From: an uncultured SAR86 cluster bacterium
GTDB taxonomy: Bacteria > Pseudomonadota > Gammaproteobacteria > Magnimaribacterales > AG-339-G14
Assembly (NCBI GenBank): GCA_949373255.1
Contig: CASICS010000026.1
Span: 1 to 32,089, forward strand
Direction of reading: 5' to 3'
DNA: 32,089 nt
The notes beneath the pieces are model-generated. The model was not told the origin of the DNA. It did no database searches and worked only from the letters and a program-made list of their open reading frames with translations. Positions 1 to 6,457 of this stretch are shown here, one piece after another; the first letter of the stretch is position 1, and the number at the start of each line of letters is the position of its first letter. The position numbers and the translations under genes were made by a program.

Positions 1-565
1 CGTTAAATTTGCTTTCAATTAGGCCTTTTAATTGAAGAATTCGAATAAATTTAATTTGCGAATCCGAAACTCTCCTCGATTCTTCCGGTAAAAGAACATC
101 TATATTCCCTTTAAGCAACATATCTATCTCGTCATCCAAAGGCAACCAGAGATCTAATGTTTTATTTATTAGAGAAGGATCATTTACAACTAAGTTTTGA
201 ATTTCAATTCCGGCAGATGAACTTAAAATATTTCTTAATTTTCTTTTCTCTGCTCTTGAGGTTACTTCAGGAAAAAGATCATAAAGACTTTGAAAGACTA
301 GACCATCAAAATTTCCATAACGAATTTCTTCTATGTCTCCTGTTTTTCCAGGGTCGATGAATTCCTGATCCATATATATAGACAGTCTTATTTCTGATTG
401 ATTAAAAGCGGTATAACCTTTTGAAATAATATCCGTAAAAAAAATAACTAAGAAAGAAGCTGCTAACAAAATACTGATTTGTCCATATCGCTGAAAAGAA
501 GCTTCTTTTTTATACCTCTTCTTTAAATTCTTATTAACTATTTCAGTTATAGAAGCATCACTCAT
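1..565 (-). CDS. pstA: Phosphate ABC transporter permease PstA (N-terminal part, runs off the left edge)
   Basis: This is the second membrane subunit of the high-affinity phosphate importer PstSCAB. The reading frame starts with ATG at 565 and stays open to base 1, giving 188 codons of the N-terminus; the permease core lies outside the window. One membrane segment is visible at about residues 27-47 (ISILLAASFLVIFF). It is followed by a long extracytoplasmic region rich in charged residues, as in the extended PstA proteins with a DUF3333-type N-terminal domain. The start overlaps the end of pstC by 8 bases (ATGAGTGA), implying translational coupling. The assignment rests on this position and on the extended N-terminus that matches the equally extended PstC; the diagnostic permease motif itself is not visible. 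Confidence 0.85.
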   Translation of the reverse strand, partial: MSDASITEIVNKNLKKRYKKEASFQRYGQISILLAASFLVIFFTDIISKGYTAFNQSEIRLSIYMDQEFIDPGKTGDIEEIRYGNFDGLVFQSLYDLFPEVTSRAEKRKLRNILSSSAGIEIQNLVVNDPSLINKTLDLWLPLDDEIDMLLKGNIDVLLPEESRRVSDSQIKFIRILQLKGLIESKFN

Positions 566-1934
566 ATTGTTCCCTATATTTTCTAACCACTCTCAAAGCA
601 ATAAAATTTAAAAATAAAGTAAAAATAAACAAAGTTAAACCTAATGCAAAAGCTGCCAATGTTTTAGGGCTATCAAATTCCTGATCACCTGTAAGCAGAG
701 TAACTATTTGAACAGTAACGGTAGTGACAGCATCAATTGGATTAAATGAAAGTCTAGCTGATAATCCAGCAGCCATAACTACAATCATTGTTTCTCCTAT
801 AGCTCTAGAAGCCGCAAGAAGAATTCCACCAACTATCCCAGGTAAGGCAGCTGGTAAAATAACTTTTTTAATTGTTTCTGATTTAGTAGCTCCTAAACCA
901 TAAGATCCTTCTCGCATTGCTTGAGGAACCGCGGATATTACGTCATCTGATAAAGACGAAACTAAAGGAATTATCATAATTCCCATCACTAAGCCAACTC
1001 CTAAAGCGCTTTCAGATGCAATATTCAACCCTAAAAGATCTCCAGTCTCTCGAATAAAAGGTGCCAAAGTAACAGCTGCAAAAAAGCCATAAACGACGGT
1101 TGGGATGCCTGAAAGTATTTCCAACATTGGTTTAGTTATTGATCTTATTTTAGGATGGGCATACTCAGATAAATAAATTGCAGTCATCAAGCCAATCGGT
1201 ACTGCTAAAATTAAAGAAATTAGAGATATTAAAATTGTTCCTAAAAAAAGTGGTACAGCTCCAAATAAACCTGAGGAACCAACTTGCCCTTCCCTAATGG
1301 CTATTTGAGGACTCCAAGTTAGCCCAAATAAAAAATCTGAAAAATTAATGATTTCAAAAAATCTAATTGCTTCGAATAAAACTGATAACAAGATTCCAGC
1401 TGTAGCAAAAATTGCTACTGAGGCTGAAGAAAAAAGAAATACATAAATTATATTTTCAATTTTATTTCTTGCCCTGAAATTGGCTGTGATTGATCTAAAA
1501 GCATATAAAAATGTGAAAAGTCCTAATATCAAAGAACTATAAAAAACTACTTGGTTTAAAACTACATATTGATTGTTATAAAACTGAGCTGCTTCATTGA
1601 TACTTAAAAAAGATTCGCTATTTAAAATATTTCCTACAGCTAAATTTTTAATATCATTTAAAATCAACACCAATTCGTTGTCAGGCAAAGATTGAACTTC
1701 AATTGGAAGACTATTAATTAGGTTATTGGTTATAAATGATTCAGCAAATAGTAAGTAACAAATTATTATCAAAATACTAGGTAATAAAAACCATAAACTT
1801 GCGTAATATCCATAATATTTTGGTAAAGAATGTAATGATCCTGTGGAACTTTTAATTTTTAGAGCTTGTTTTTTGCCAAAAAAATAAAAAACTATTCCTA
1901 AACAAGCTGCGGTAAATATCAAGAAAGTGATCAT
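558..1934 (-). CDS. pstC: Phosphate ABC transporter permease PstC, extended form
   Basis: PstC forms half of the inner-membrane channel for phosphate import with PstA, energised by PstB. The protein has 458 residues, longer than the roughly 320 of E. coli PstC. The extra length is an N-terminal region of about 200 residues with membrane segments near residues 1-18, 47-65, 130-150 and 165-190. The binding-protein-dependent permease core follows from about residue 225. It contains the EAA-type cytoplasmic loop that contacts the ATPase (REGSYGLGATKSETIKKVIL, about residues 341-360) and the family motif AIGETM. It lies 117 bp downstream of pstS and overlaps pstA by 8 bases. No clear ribosome binding site is seen before the ATG. 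The combination with PstS makes the call firm. Confidence 0.96.
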   Translation of the reverse strand: MITFLIFTAACLGIVFYFFGKKQALKIKSSTGSLHSLPKYYGYYASLWFLLPSILIIICYLLFAESFITNNLINSLPIEVQSLPDNELVLILNDIKNLAVGNILNSESFLSINEAAQFYNNQYVVLNQVVFYSSLILGLFTFLYAFRSITANFRARNKIENIIYVFLFSSASVAIFATAGILLSVLFEAIRFFEIINFSDFLFGLTWSPQIAIREGQVGSSGLFGAVPLFLGTILISLISLILAVPIGLMTAIYLSEYAHPKIRSITKPMLEILSGIPTVVYGFFAAVTLAPFIRETGDLLGLNIASESALGVGLVMGIMIIPLVSSLSDDVISAVPQAMREGSYGLGATKSETIKKVILPAALPGIVGGILLAASRAIGETMIVVMAAGLSARLSFNPIDAVTTVTVQIVTLLTGDQEFDSPKTLAAFALGLTLFIFTLFLNFIALRVVRKYREQYE

Positions 1935-1960
1935 TTTTTAAATAGTTCTTTGTAATAGCA

Positions 1961-2042
1961 AAGTGCAGGTATCATTGTAAAGATATCTGCACTTATTATA
2001 AGTTAATTCTAAAGATCTCAGGGGGAGAGAGTCATTTTAGAA
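1961..2042 (-). promoter_or_regulatory. Two tandem stem-loops in the pstS-pstC gap
   Basis: Read on the transcribed minus strand, the first hairpin (2042-2007) pairs TTCTAAA with TTTAGAA. It continues, after a two-base bulge, with GA(C)TCTC against GAGATC around a TCCCCCT loop. The second (1994-1961) pairs AAGTGCAGATATC with GATACCTGCACTT, 13 positions with one A-C mismatch, around a 7-base loop. Neither is followed by a T run, so they do not look like simple terminators. Inference: they act as 3' stabilisers or partial attenuators that let PstS be made in excess over the membrane subunits, as is common for binding protein genes. Confidence 0.6.
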
Positions 2043-2051
2043 CCAACTAAT

Positions 2052-3101
2052 TTATAAACCCTGTAAAGGAGATAAATTTTTAGCAGCAGATACAAACGAC
2101 TTGTACTCTGCACTTGGCATAGGTATCAAACCTTTATCAGATAGATAGCCATTTTGACCAATTGCAGTGCTACTAGTAAATTCTTTTAAATATTCTTTCA
2201 TTCCAGGAATTGTTGCTACATGAGCATTTTTGACATAAAAATATAAAGGTCTAGAAACTTTATATTTACCCTCAGCAATATTTTCAAAAGTAGGCAAAAT
2301 ACCATCGACTTTATTACCTTGAATAGTATCTGAGTTTTGATCTAAAAAACTGTAGCCGAATACTCCTAACGCTTCAGGATTAGCGTTTAGCTTAGAAACT
2401 ATTAAGTTATCATTTTCACCTGCTTCGATATAAGGCCCATCTTCCCTGACAGATCGACATATTCCTTTGTATTTTTTCTTATTTTCTTTTTTAATCGCTT
2501 TTAACCAACCAAAAGTCTTGCAACCGCCTTCCATTGCAAGTTCAGCAAAAGCATCTCTTGTTCCAGATGATGGGGGTGGCCCAAGAACTTCTATGGCAAT
2601 ATTAGGTAAAGAAGCATCAACATCTTTCCAAGTTTTATTAGGGTTTTCAATCAATTGTTCAGCACCATTTGGATGAGGAATTCTAGGAGCCAAAGCTAAA
2701 AAGATTTGTCTTTTAGTTAAACTAAATTTAGGTCCTTTCCTAGAATTTGCCATCACTATTCCGTCGTATCCTATTTTTATTTCTGTAATATCCGAAATTC
2801 CTACCGCAGCACAATTATCTATTTCCTTTTGTTTAATTCTTCTAGATGCATTTGTAATGTCCGGGTGCTCAACACCTATGCCTTTACAAAAAAGCTTTAA
2901 ACCTCCTCCAGATCCAGTTGATTCAATAACAGGTGTATTAAATTTAGTAGTCTTTCCGAATCTCTCTGCGACAACAGTTGCGAATGGATAAACAGTTGAA
3001 GAACCTACTATTTTAATAGTGTCTCTTGCAGCTGAATTAGCTGTTACAGAAAAAAGACCTATAAGCGAAAGACTTAAAATGTAAACAAATATTTTTTTCA
3101 T
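2052..3101 (-). CDS. pstS: Periplasmic phosphate-binding protein PstS
   Basis: PstS captures phosphate in the periplasm and delivers it to PstCA. The 349-residue protein begins with a signal peptide (MKKIF then a hydrophobic stretch, likely cleaved after about residue 25, NSAA). The phosphate-contact segments of the family are visible: GSSTVYPF near residue 33, STGSGGGLK near residue 61, and SSGTRDAF near residue 178. The gene is first in its own transcription unit, because a Pho-box-like site and a TATAAT lie directly upstream (3125-3158). It is followed by two hairpins and pstC. The length and motifs fit the PstS family well; no truncation is seen. Confidence 0.97.
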   Translation of the reverse strand: MKKIFVYILSLSLIGLFSVTANSAARDTIKIVGSSTVYPFATVVAERFGKTTKFNTPVIESTGSGGGLKLFCKGIGVEHPDITNASRRIKQKEIDNCAAVGISDITEIKIGYDGIVMANSRKGPKFSLTKRQIFLALAPRIPHPNGAEQLIENPNKTWKDVDASLPNIAIEVLGPPPSSGTRDAFAELAMEGGCKTFGWLKAIKKENKKKYKGICRSVREDGPYIEAGENDNLIVSKLNANPEALGVFGYSFLDQNSDTIQGNKVDGILPTFENIAEGKYKVSRPLYFYVKNAHVATIPGMKEYLKEFTSSTAIGQNGYLSDKGLIPMPSAEYKSFVSAAKNLSPLQGL

Positions 3102-3124
3102 TAATTTCTCTTTTTAAAAATATC

Positions 3125-3158
3125 ATTATAGAAAAAAATTGTTACGACATTGTTACAG
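3125..3158 (-). promoter_or_regulatory. Pho box and -10 element of pstS
   Basis: On the minus strand, CTGTAAC (3158-3152) and TCGTAAC (3147-3141) are spaced start-to-start by 11 bp. A TATAAT at 3130-3125 lies exactly 10 bp further downstream. This is the geometry of a PhoB-activated promoter, where the box replaces the -35 element (known consensus: two CTGTCAT-like heptamers separated by 4 bp). The predicted transcript start is near 3118, leaving a leader of about 17 nt. PhoB itself is encoded at 7823-8521. Confidence 0.75.
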
Positions 3159-3180
3159 TTATGAAAAGAGTCTGAAAATA

Positions 3181-3594
3181 TCAAATATATTCTTCTATGT
3201 TTAAGATAAATTTCTTTATTTGATCTCTTACTTCCCTATAAATTTTTAATTGTTCATCTTCGTCTTTTAATGATTTTGTTAATGTTGGAGGATCCTGAAA
3301 ACCTACATGAGTCGTAAGACCATTAAAAACTAATGGACACTCTGAATCAGCATCTGAACATAATGTAAATACTTTGAAGAAATTTTTATCTTTTAAATCA
3401 CTTATCGTTTTAGAAGTATGAGATGAGATATCAATACCGTCTTCAGCCATTACTCTTATTGCTTTTTTGTTTACATAAGATTTCTGAGTGCCCGCAGAAA
3501 ATATCTTATAGTCTGTAAATTTTTTAGCATATCCTTCAGCCATTTGTGACCTGCAAGAATTTCCCGTACATAGGAATAAAATTTTATTTTTCAT
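3181..3594 (-). CDS. arsC: Arsenate reductase, thioredoxin-coupled ArsC type
   Basis: The product reduces arsenate to arsenite in the cytoplasm using a cysteine relay recycled by thioredoxin. With the start placed at 3594 (MKNKILFLCTGNSCRS) it has 137 residues, close to the classic Staphylococcus ArsC. The P-loop C-X5-R is Cys9 to Arg15. The two relay cysteines are Cys79 and Cys86 in LCSDADSECP, and the general-acid Asp101 is in QDPP. Presence of both relay cysteines separates it from plain low-molecular-weight tyrosine phosphatases. An upstream ATG at 3624 would add ten residues that family members lack. The chosen start overlaps the end of the aquaglyceroporin gene by 11 bases, so the two are surely co-transcribed. 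No arsR regulator is seen nearby. Confidence 0.9.
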   Translation of the reverse strand: MKNKILFLCTGNSCRSQMAEGYAKKFTDYKIFSAGTQKSYVNKKAIRVMAEDGIDISSHTSKTISDLKDKNFFKVFTLCSDADSECPLVFNGLTTHVGFQDPPTLTKSLKDEDEQLKIYREVRDQIKKFILNIEEYI

Positions 3595-4234
3595 TAATTG
3601 AAATGCGAAAAATAAATAAGGCAATTAATGCTCCGATAATTTGCGCTGGAATAAAATAAACTACTGAATCTGGAGAAATACCAGTAAAAGTGTCAGTGAA
3701 AATTCTCGCTATTGTAACTGCTGGGTTTGCAAAAGAAGTTGATGAGGTGAACCAATAACCAGCAGAAATAAATAATGCTACTGTCATTGCTACATTTTCA
3801 GGACTAAATTTACTAACATACAAAATACAACAAAGTAGCCCAAAGGTAGCTACTATTTCACTCAATAGAAAAGGCAGTCCAGCACGATCTTTATTTGATA
3901 TTTGATAAACGTCTAATTGGAAAATAATATGAATAAAAATTACAGCAACTAAGCCGGCAATAATTTGGGTCAAAATAAATAAAATAGTTTCTCTTAACTT
4001 TATCTTGCCCTCTAACAGCATTATCAAACTAACTACAGGATTAAAATGTGCGCCAGAAATAGTTGAAAATGATCTTATTATTACAAATAAAATTGCCCCA
4101 GTGGCAATAGTGTTTGCAAGTAGAGCTATTGCATCATTTCCCTGGCTAAGATTTTCACCCATTATTCCTGAACCAATGACCGTCATGACAAGAAAAAAAG
4201 TGCCTAAAAATTCTGATATGAGTTTAGGTAACAT
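3584..4234 (-). CDS. aqpS: MIP-family channel, AqpS-like arsenite aquaglyceroporin
   Basis: This 216-residue inner-membrane channel of the aquaporin superfamily has six hydrophobic segments. The two pore half-helices carry NPV (residues 65-67, in SGAHFNPVV) and NPA (170-172, in FANPAVTIAR). The usual selectivity-filter arginine directly after the second NPA is valine here (Val173), suggesting a wider pore than in water channels. Established precedent: in Sinorhizobium, aqpS sits beside arsC and lets arsenite produced by ArsC leave the cell. The 11-base overlap with arsC supports the same role here. It could alternatively pass glycerol or another small neutral solute. Two Pho-box-like repeats lie upstream; no ArsR gene is present. 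Confidence 0.85.
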   Translation of the reverse strand: MLPKLISEFLGTFFLVMTVIGSGIMGENLSQGNDAIALLANTIATGAILFVIIRSFSTISGAHFNPVVSLIMLLEGKIKLRETILFILTQIIAGLVAVIFIHIIFQLDVYQISNKDRAGLPFLLSEIVATFGLLCCILYVSKFSPENVAMTVALFISAGYWFTSSTSFANPAVTIARIFTDTFTGISPDSVVYFIPAQIIGALIALFIFRISINEK

Positions 4235-4261
4235 GTTGTTTTTATTTACTTATTTTTAATT

Positions 4262-4279
4262 GTGTCATTTATGTGACAA
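4262..4279 (-). promoter_or_regulatory. Pho-box-like repeat upstream of the aquaglyceroporin gene
   Basis: On the minus strand TTGTCAC (4279-4273) and ATGACAC (4268-4262) are 11 bp apart, 28 bp upstream of the ATG at 4234. The first heptamer is a close match to a Pho half-site, the second is weaker. The same bases also form an inverted repeat TGTCA-N6-TGACA, so another dimeric regulator is possible. No good -10 hexamer is seen in the expected place. Confidence 0.4.
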
Positions 4280-4302
4280 ATTTGTTGTGTTTTTAACTAT
4301 TA

Positions 4303-4320
4303 TGTAACATAATTGTCACA
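4303..4320 (+). promoter_or_regulatory. Pho-box-like direct repeat
   Basis: TGTAACA (4303-4309) and TGTCACA (4314-4320) are spaced start-to-start by 11 bp, and both resemble the heptamers of the pstS box. The forward orientation points away from the aquaglyceroporin gene and abuts a possible 31-codon reading frame starting at 4320. No -10 hexamer follows at the usual distance. It may be a distal PhoB site for the leftward gene or serve a rightward transcript. Confidence 0.4.
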
Positions 4321-4415
4321 TGAATTTTAGAGAAACTATTTCTTATTTTTTGTTTAAATCCCTTTGGTTAGGTAGTTCTTTTTTTGTTTTTGTAGCAATT
4401 CTCAGTTTGATTTAA
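4320..4415 (+). CDS. Possible 31-aa membrane peptide, not recognised
   Basis: A short reading frame starts with ATG at 4320 and ends with TAA at 4413-4415. The peptide begins MNFRETISYFLFKSLW and continues as one hydrophobic segment to its end (residues 14-31). The layout, a charged amphipathic start followed by one membrane span, is typical of genuine small membrane proteins. Against it, no ribosome binding site is visible and the ATG abuts the Pho-box-like repeat, so any promoter would have to lie further upstream (a weak GTGACA at 4273 and TATTAT at 4298 with 19 bp spacing). It fills an otherwise empty gap between two leftward genes. I do not recognise a family. Confidence 0.25.
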   Translation: MNFRETISYFLFKSLWLGSSFFVFVAILSLI

Positions 4416-4423
4416 CTCTTAAT

Positions 4424-4480
4424 AGAAAAGACCAGAATTACTTAATTCCGGCCTCTTCAAGTTTGTATTAACTTACAAAC
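4424..4480 (-). terminator. Terminator region after the porin gene (two hairpins)
   Basis: On the minus strand a perfect 7-bp stem GTTTGTA/TACAAAC with a 6-base loop (4480-4461) is followed by a longer stem (4457-4428). The longer stem pairs TAATTC and TGG and TCTT with their complements, around a 2-base bulge, and ends in TCTTTTCTATT. The arrangement fits a rho-independent terminator for the porin. The stem could also work for a rightward transcript, though the T run on that side is weaker. Confidence 0.6.
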
Positions 4481-4491
4481 GGAGAAAGAAA

Positions 4492-5463
4492 TTAAAACTT
4501 AACTTCAATACCTACTCCAGTATATTCTTTAGGCTGATTTGAAGCTGAAATTACGCCATCTTCATGCTCAGTATCATAAAAGAATAATTTTACTTTTTTA
4601 TTCAACTTATAATCTATACCAAAAGAAGATATATCGTCTTGGGTGACGCCATTTTCATCTTCTTTATCCATAGTTTGAAACTTAGCAGTTAACTTATCAG
4701 TTACTTTCCAGGCAATGCTAATCATGGTTGAATCATCTTTTGAGGTCCCTAGTTCAGTTTCTTGATCAATAAATCCAATTTTAACCGGTCCAATAGGAAC
4801 TTGTATCACAATTCTTGTGTGATCCTCTCCGCTTTTCTTTGTGCTGTTATCTTCGGAAGCGTAGGCAGCATAGATTTTTTTAGTTTTGTAAGAAATAGCA
4901 TAAGCCTTGGCATCTCTATTTCCTTTACCGCCGTTAGCTGCAGATCCACCATCACTTAAATTATATTTAAATTGAAAGCCGTCCCCAAAGACTGGAGATT
5001 CGTAACCTAGAAAATCTGACGTTCTATCTTCTCCACTGAAAGCAGTTTTAATATCACCTCTTAGATCATTGAATAAATCAACTTTACCTTGAGAAAGTTT
5101 CAAGTAAGTATCGTGAAATCCTAGCTTAACTGTTCCCCAAGCACCCTTGAGACCAACAAAGGTATTTCTTTGTTTTGCAATCTGGCCTGATTTTGTAACA
5201 AATCCATTCGAATCTTTTACTTCATCTTGCGCGTAGCCATCGGTAGGATCTATTTCGAATTCAACTTGATAAATTCCAGTCAATCCATCAAGATCCATAG
5301 TGCCTTTTACCCCGAGTCTAGAAGCGTTGCTAACATAATCGTCAGTTCCATTACCATCATCAGCTGCAATATTTATTTTTCCATAAACCTTAAGTGCGGC
5401 AATAGAATTGGTAGAAAGCAAGGAAATAAAAATTGTTAGTAACAAAAAATTAAGTCTTTTCAT
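4492..5463 (-). CDS. Outer-membrane porin (Gram-negative general porin type)
   Basis: The 323-residue protein starts with a signal peptide (MKRLNFLLLTIFISLLSTNS, cleaved near residues 22-23). It then shows the alternating beta-strand pattern of trimeric porins, beginning LKVYGKINIA and ending in GVGIEVKF with the terminal phenylalanine needed for outer-membrane insertion. The segment SRLGVKGTMDLDGL and the later GTVKLGFHDTYLK match the porin family seen in proteobacteria. The start is fixed by a strong AGGAG five bases before the ATG. A TATAAT lies at 5499-5494 and a Pho-box-like repeat further up (5571-5554). The context between PhoB-type sites and pst genes suggests a phosphate-starvation porin with a role like PhoE or OprP. 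It is not homologous in any detail I can show to OprP, and solute specificity is inferred only. Confidence 0.88.
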   Translation of the reverse strand: MKRLNFLLLTIFISLLSTNSIAALKVYGKINIAADDGNGTDDYVSNASRLGVKGTMDLDGLTGIYQVEFEIDPTDGYAQDEVKDSNGFVTKSGQIAKQRNTFVGLKGAWGTVKLGFHDTYLKLSQGKVDLFNDLRGDIKTAFSGEDRTSDFLGYESPVFGDGFQFKYNLSDGGSAANGGKGNRDAKAYAISYKTKKIYAAYASEDNSTKKSGEDHTRIVIQVPIGPVKIGFIDQETELGTSKDDSTMISIAWKVTDKLTAKFQTMDKEDENGVTQDDISSFGIDYKLNKKVKLFFYDTEHEDGVISASNQPKEYTGVGIEVKF

Positions 5464-5493
5464 ATTTCTCCTAAAAATTTAATTTATTGGAAT

Positions 5494-5499
5494 ATTATA
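5494..5499 (-). promoter_or_regulatory. -10 element of the porin gene
   Basis: A perfect TATAAT reads leftwards 31 bases before the porin ATG. No good -35 hexamer is visible about 17 bp upstream, which would suit an activated promoter. Confidence 0.4.
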
Positions 5500-5553
5500 T
5501 TTTTCCTTTATTAAGTTTTGATTGCGAAAATGGGAAAGATAAGCGAAGAATAT

Positions 5554-5571
5554 GTGACAATTTAGTGAAAA
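5554..5571 (-). promoter_or_regulatory. Pho-box-like direct repeat in the porin-ppk2 divergent gap
   Basis: On the minus strand TTTTCAC (5571-5565) and TTGTCAC (5560-5554) lie 11 bp apart, the spacing of a Pho box, oriented towards the porin. The nearest TATAAT for the porin is some 54 bp further on; a poorer -10 (TTATCT at 5542-5537) is 11 bp from the box. The site could serve either of the divergent genes. Confidence 0.45.
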
Positions 5572-5621
5572 AGTTATTCTTCCTTTAAAACTTAGCTAGA
5601 ATATATTTTTGCCAAAAAAAT

Positions 5622-6455
5622 ATGATTGAATTTGATATACCAAACTACAGGAGAATTGATTCTAAGCTTTATGAAAAAGAAAAAAGAAAGCTTTTAATTG
5701 AACTTGTCAAACTCCAGAATTGGATCATTCAAGAGAAAAAGAAGATTGCCGTTGTATTTGAAGGAAGAGATACAGCCGGTAAAACCGGGAGTATTTCTAT
5801 TTTATCTAGGTACTTAATTCCAAAACACTGTCGCCTTGTTAAATTAGGAATTCCAACTGAAAGAGAATCAAAACAATGGTTCAAAAGGTATGAAAAACAG
5901 ATGCCAACTACGGGTGAAATTGTTTTTTTTGATAGGTCTTGGTACACAAGGGCTTTAGTTGAATCCACAATGGGTTACTGTTCTAAAAGACAGTACACCT
6001 CCTTTATGAATAAAGTTGTTCCTTGGGAAAAACAAAAAAAAGATGAAGGCACTGAGATTCTCAAATTTTATCTTTCTATCGAAAAAGGAACGCAAAAAGT
6101 AAGAATTGATAAAAGGCAAAATAGTCCTCTAGTTTATTGGAAGATTTCAGAAAATGATTTGAAAGGCCTTGATAAGTGGGATGTTTTTACTTTGTATAAA
6201 GAGCAAATGTTCAAAAAAACCTCTTACGAAGAATCGCCTTGGATTGTATTAAATGCAAATGATAAAAAAATAGCGGTGCTTCATGCCTTAAGATATATAT
6301 TAGGTCACTTTGATTATCCTAAAAAAGATCTTCCAAAGCCTAAAATATGGACTGAAGGGATAAATGATTACAGCTTAAAAATTAATAAAGTTCCTTTTAC
6401 TAACCTAAGCTATCAGCAATATAAAACTTTAAAAATATTTGCCGATGATGATTAG
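5622..6455 (+). CDS. ppk2: Polyphosphate kinase 2 (class I PPK2)
   Basis: PPK2 enzymes move phosphate between polyphosphate and nucleoside diphosphates, usually favouring nucleotide synthesis from polyphosphate. The 277-residue protein has a single PPK2 domain: a Walker A loop at residues 48-55 (GRDTAGKT), a Walker B and adjoining motif at 101-109 (VFFDRSWYT), and a lid-module segment RQNSPLVYWKIS with basic residues. One domain of this length fits class I. It is transcribed away from the porin with a possible -10 (TAGAAT, 5597-5602), and ends only two bases from the converging phoR stop. Its location inside the Pho cluster suggests that stored polyphosphate is mobilised when phosphate is scarce. 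Preference for ADP or GDP cannot be read from sequence. Confidence 0.93.
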   Translation: MIEFDIPNYRRIDSKLYEKEKRKLLIELVKLQNWIIQEKKKIAVVFEGRDTAGKTGSISILSRYLIPKHCRLVKLGIPTERESKQWFKRYEKQMPTTGEIVFFDRSWYTRALVESTMGYCSKRQYTSFMNKVVPWEKQKKDEGTEILKFYLSIEKGTQKVRIDKRQNSPLVYWKISENDLKGLDKWDVFTLYKEQMFKKTSYEESPWIVLNANDKKIAVLHALRYILGHFDYPKKDLPKPKIWTEGINDYSLKINKVPFTNLSYQQYKTLKIFADDD

Positions 6456-6457
6456 TG

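Noticed and set aside
3595-3624. Upstream ATG at 3624 as the arsC start
   Set aside because: It would add ten hydrophobic residues before the P-loop that family members lack; the ATG at 3594 gives the standard N-terminus.
4300-4322. A CRP/FNR-type site upstream of the aquaglyceroporin gene (TGTGA...GTTACA)
   Set aside because: The inverted symmetry is imperfect (about 7 of 10), and the 11-bp direct repeat matching the pstS box explains the bases better in this context.
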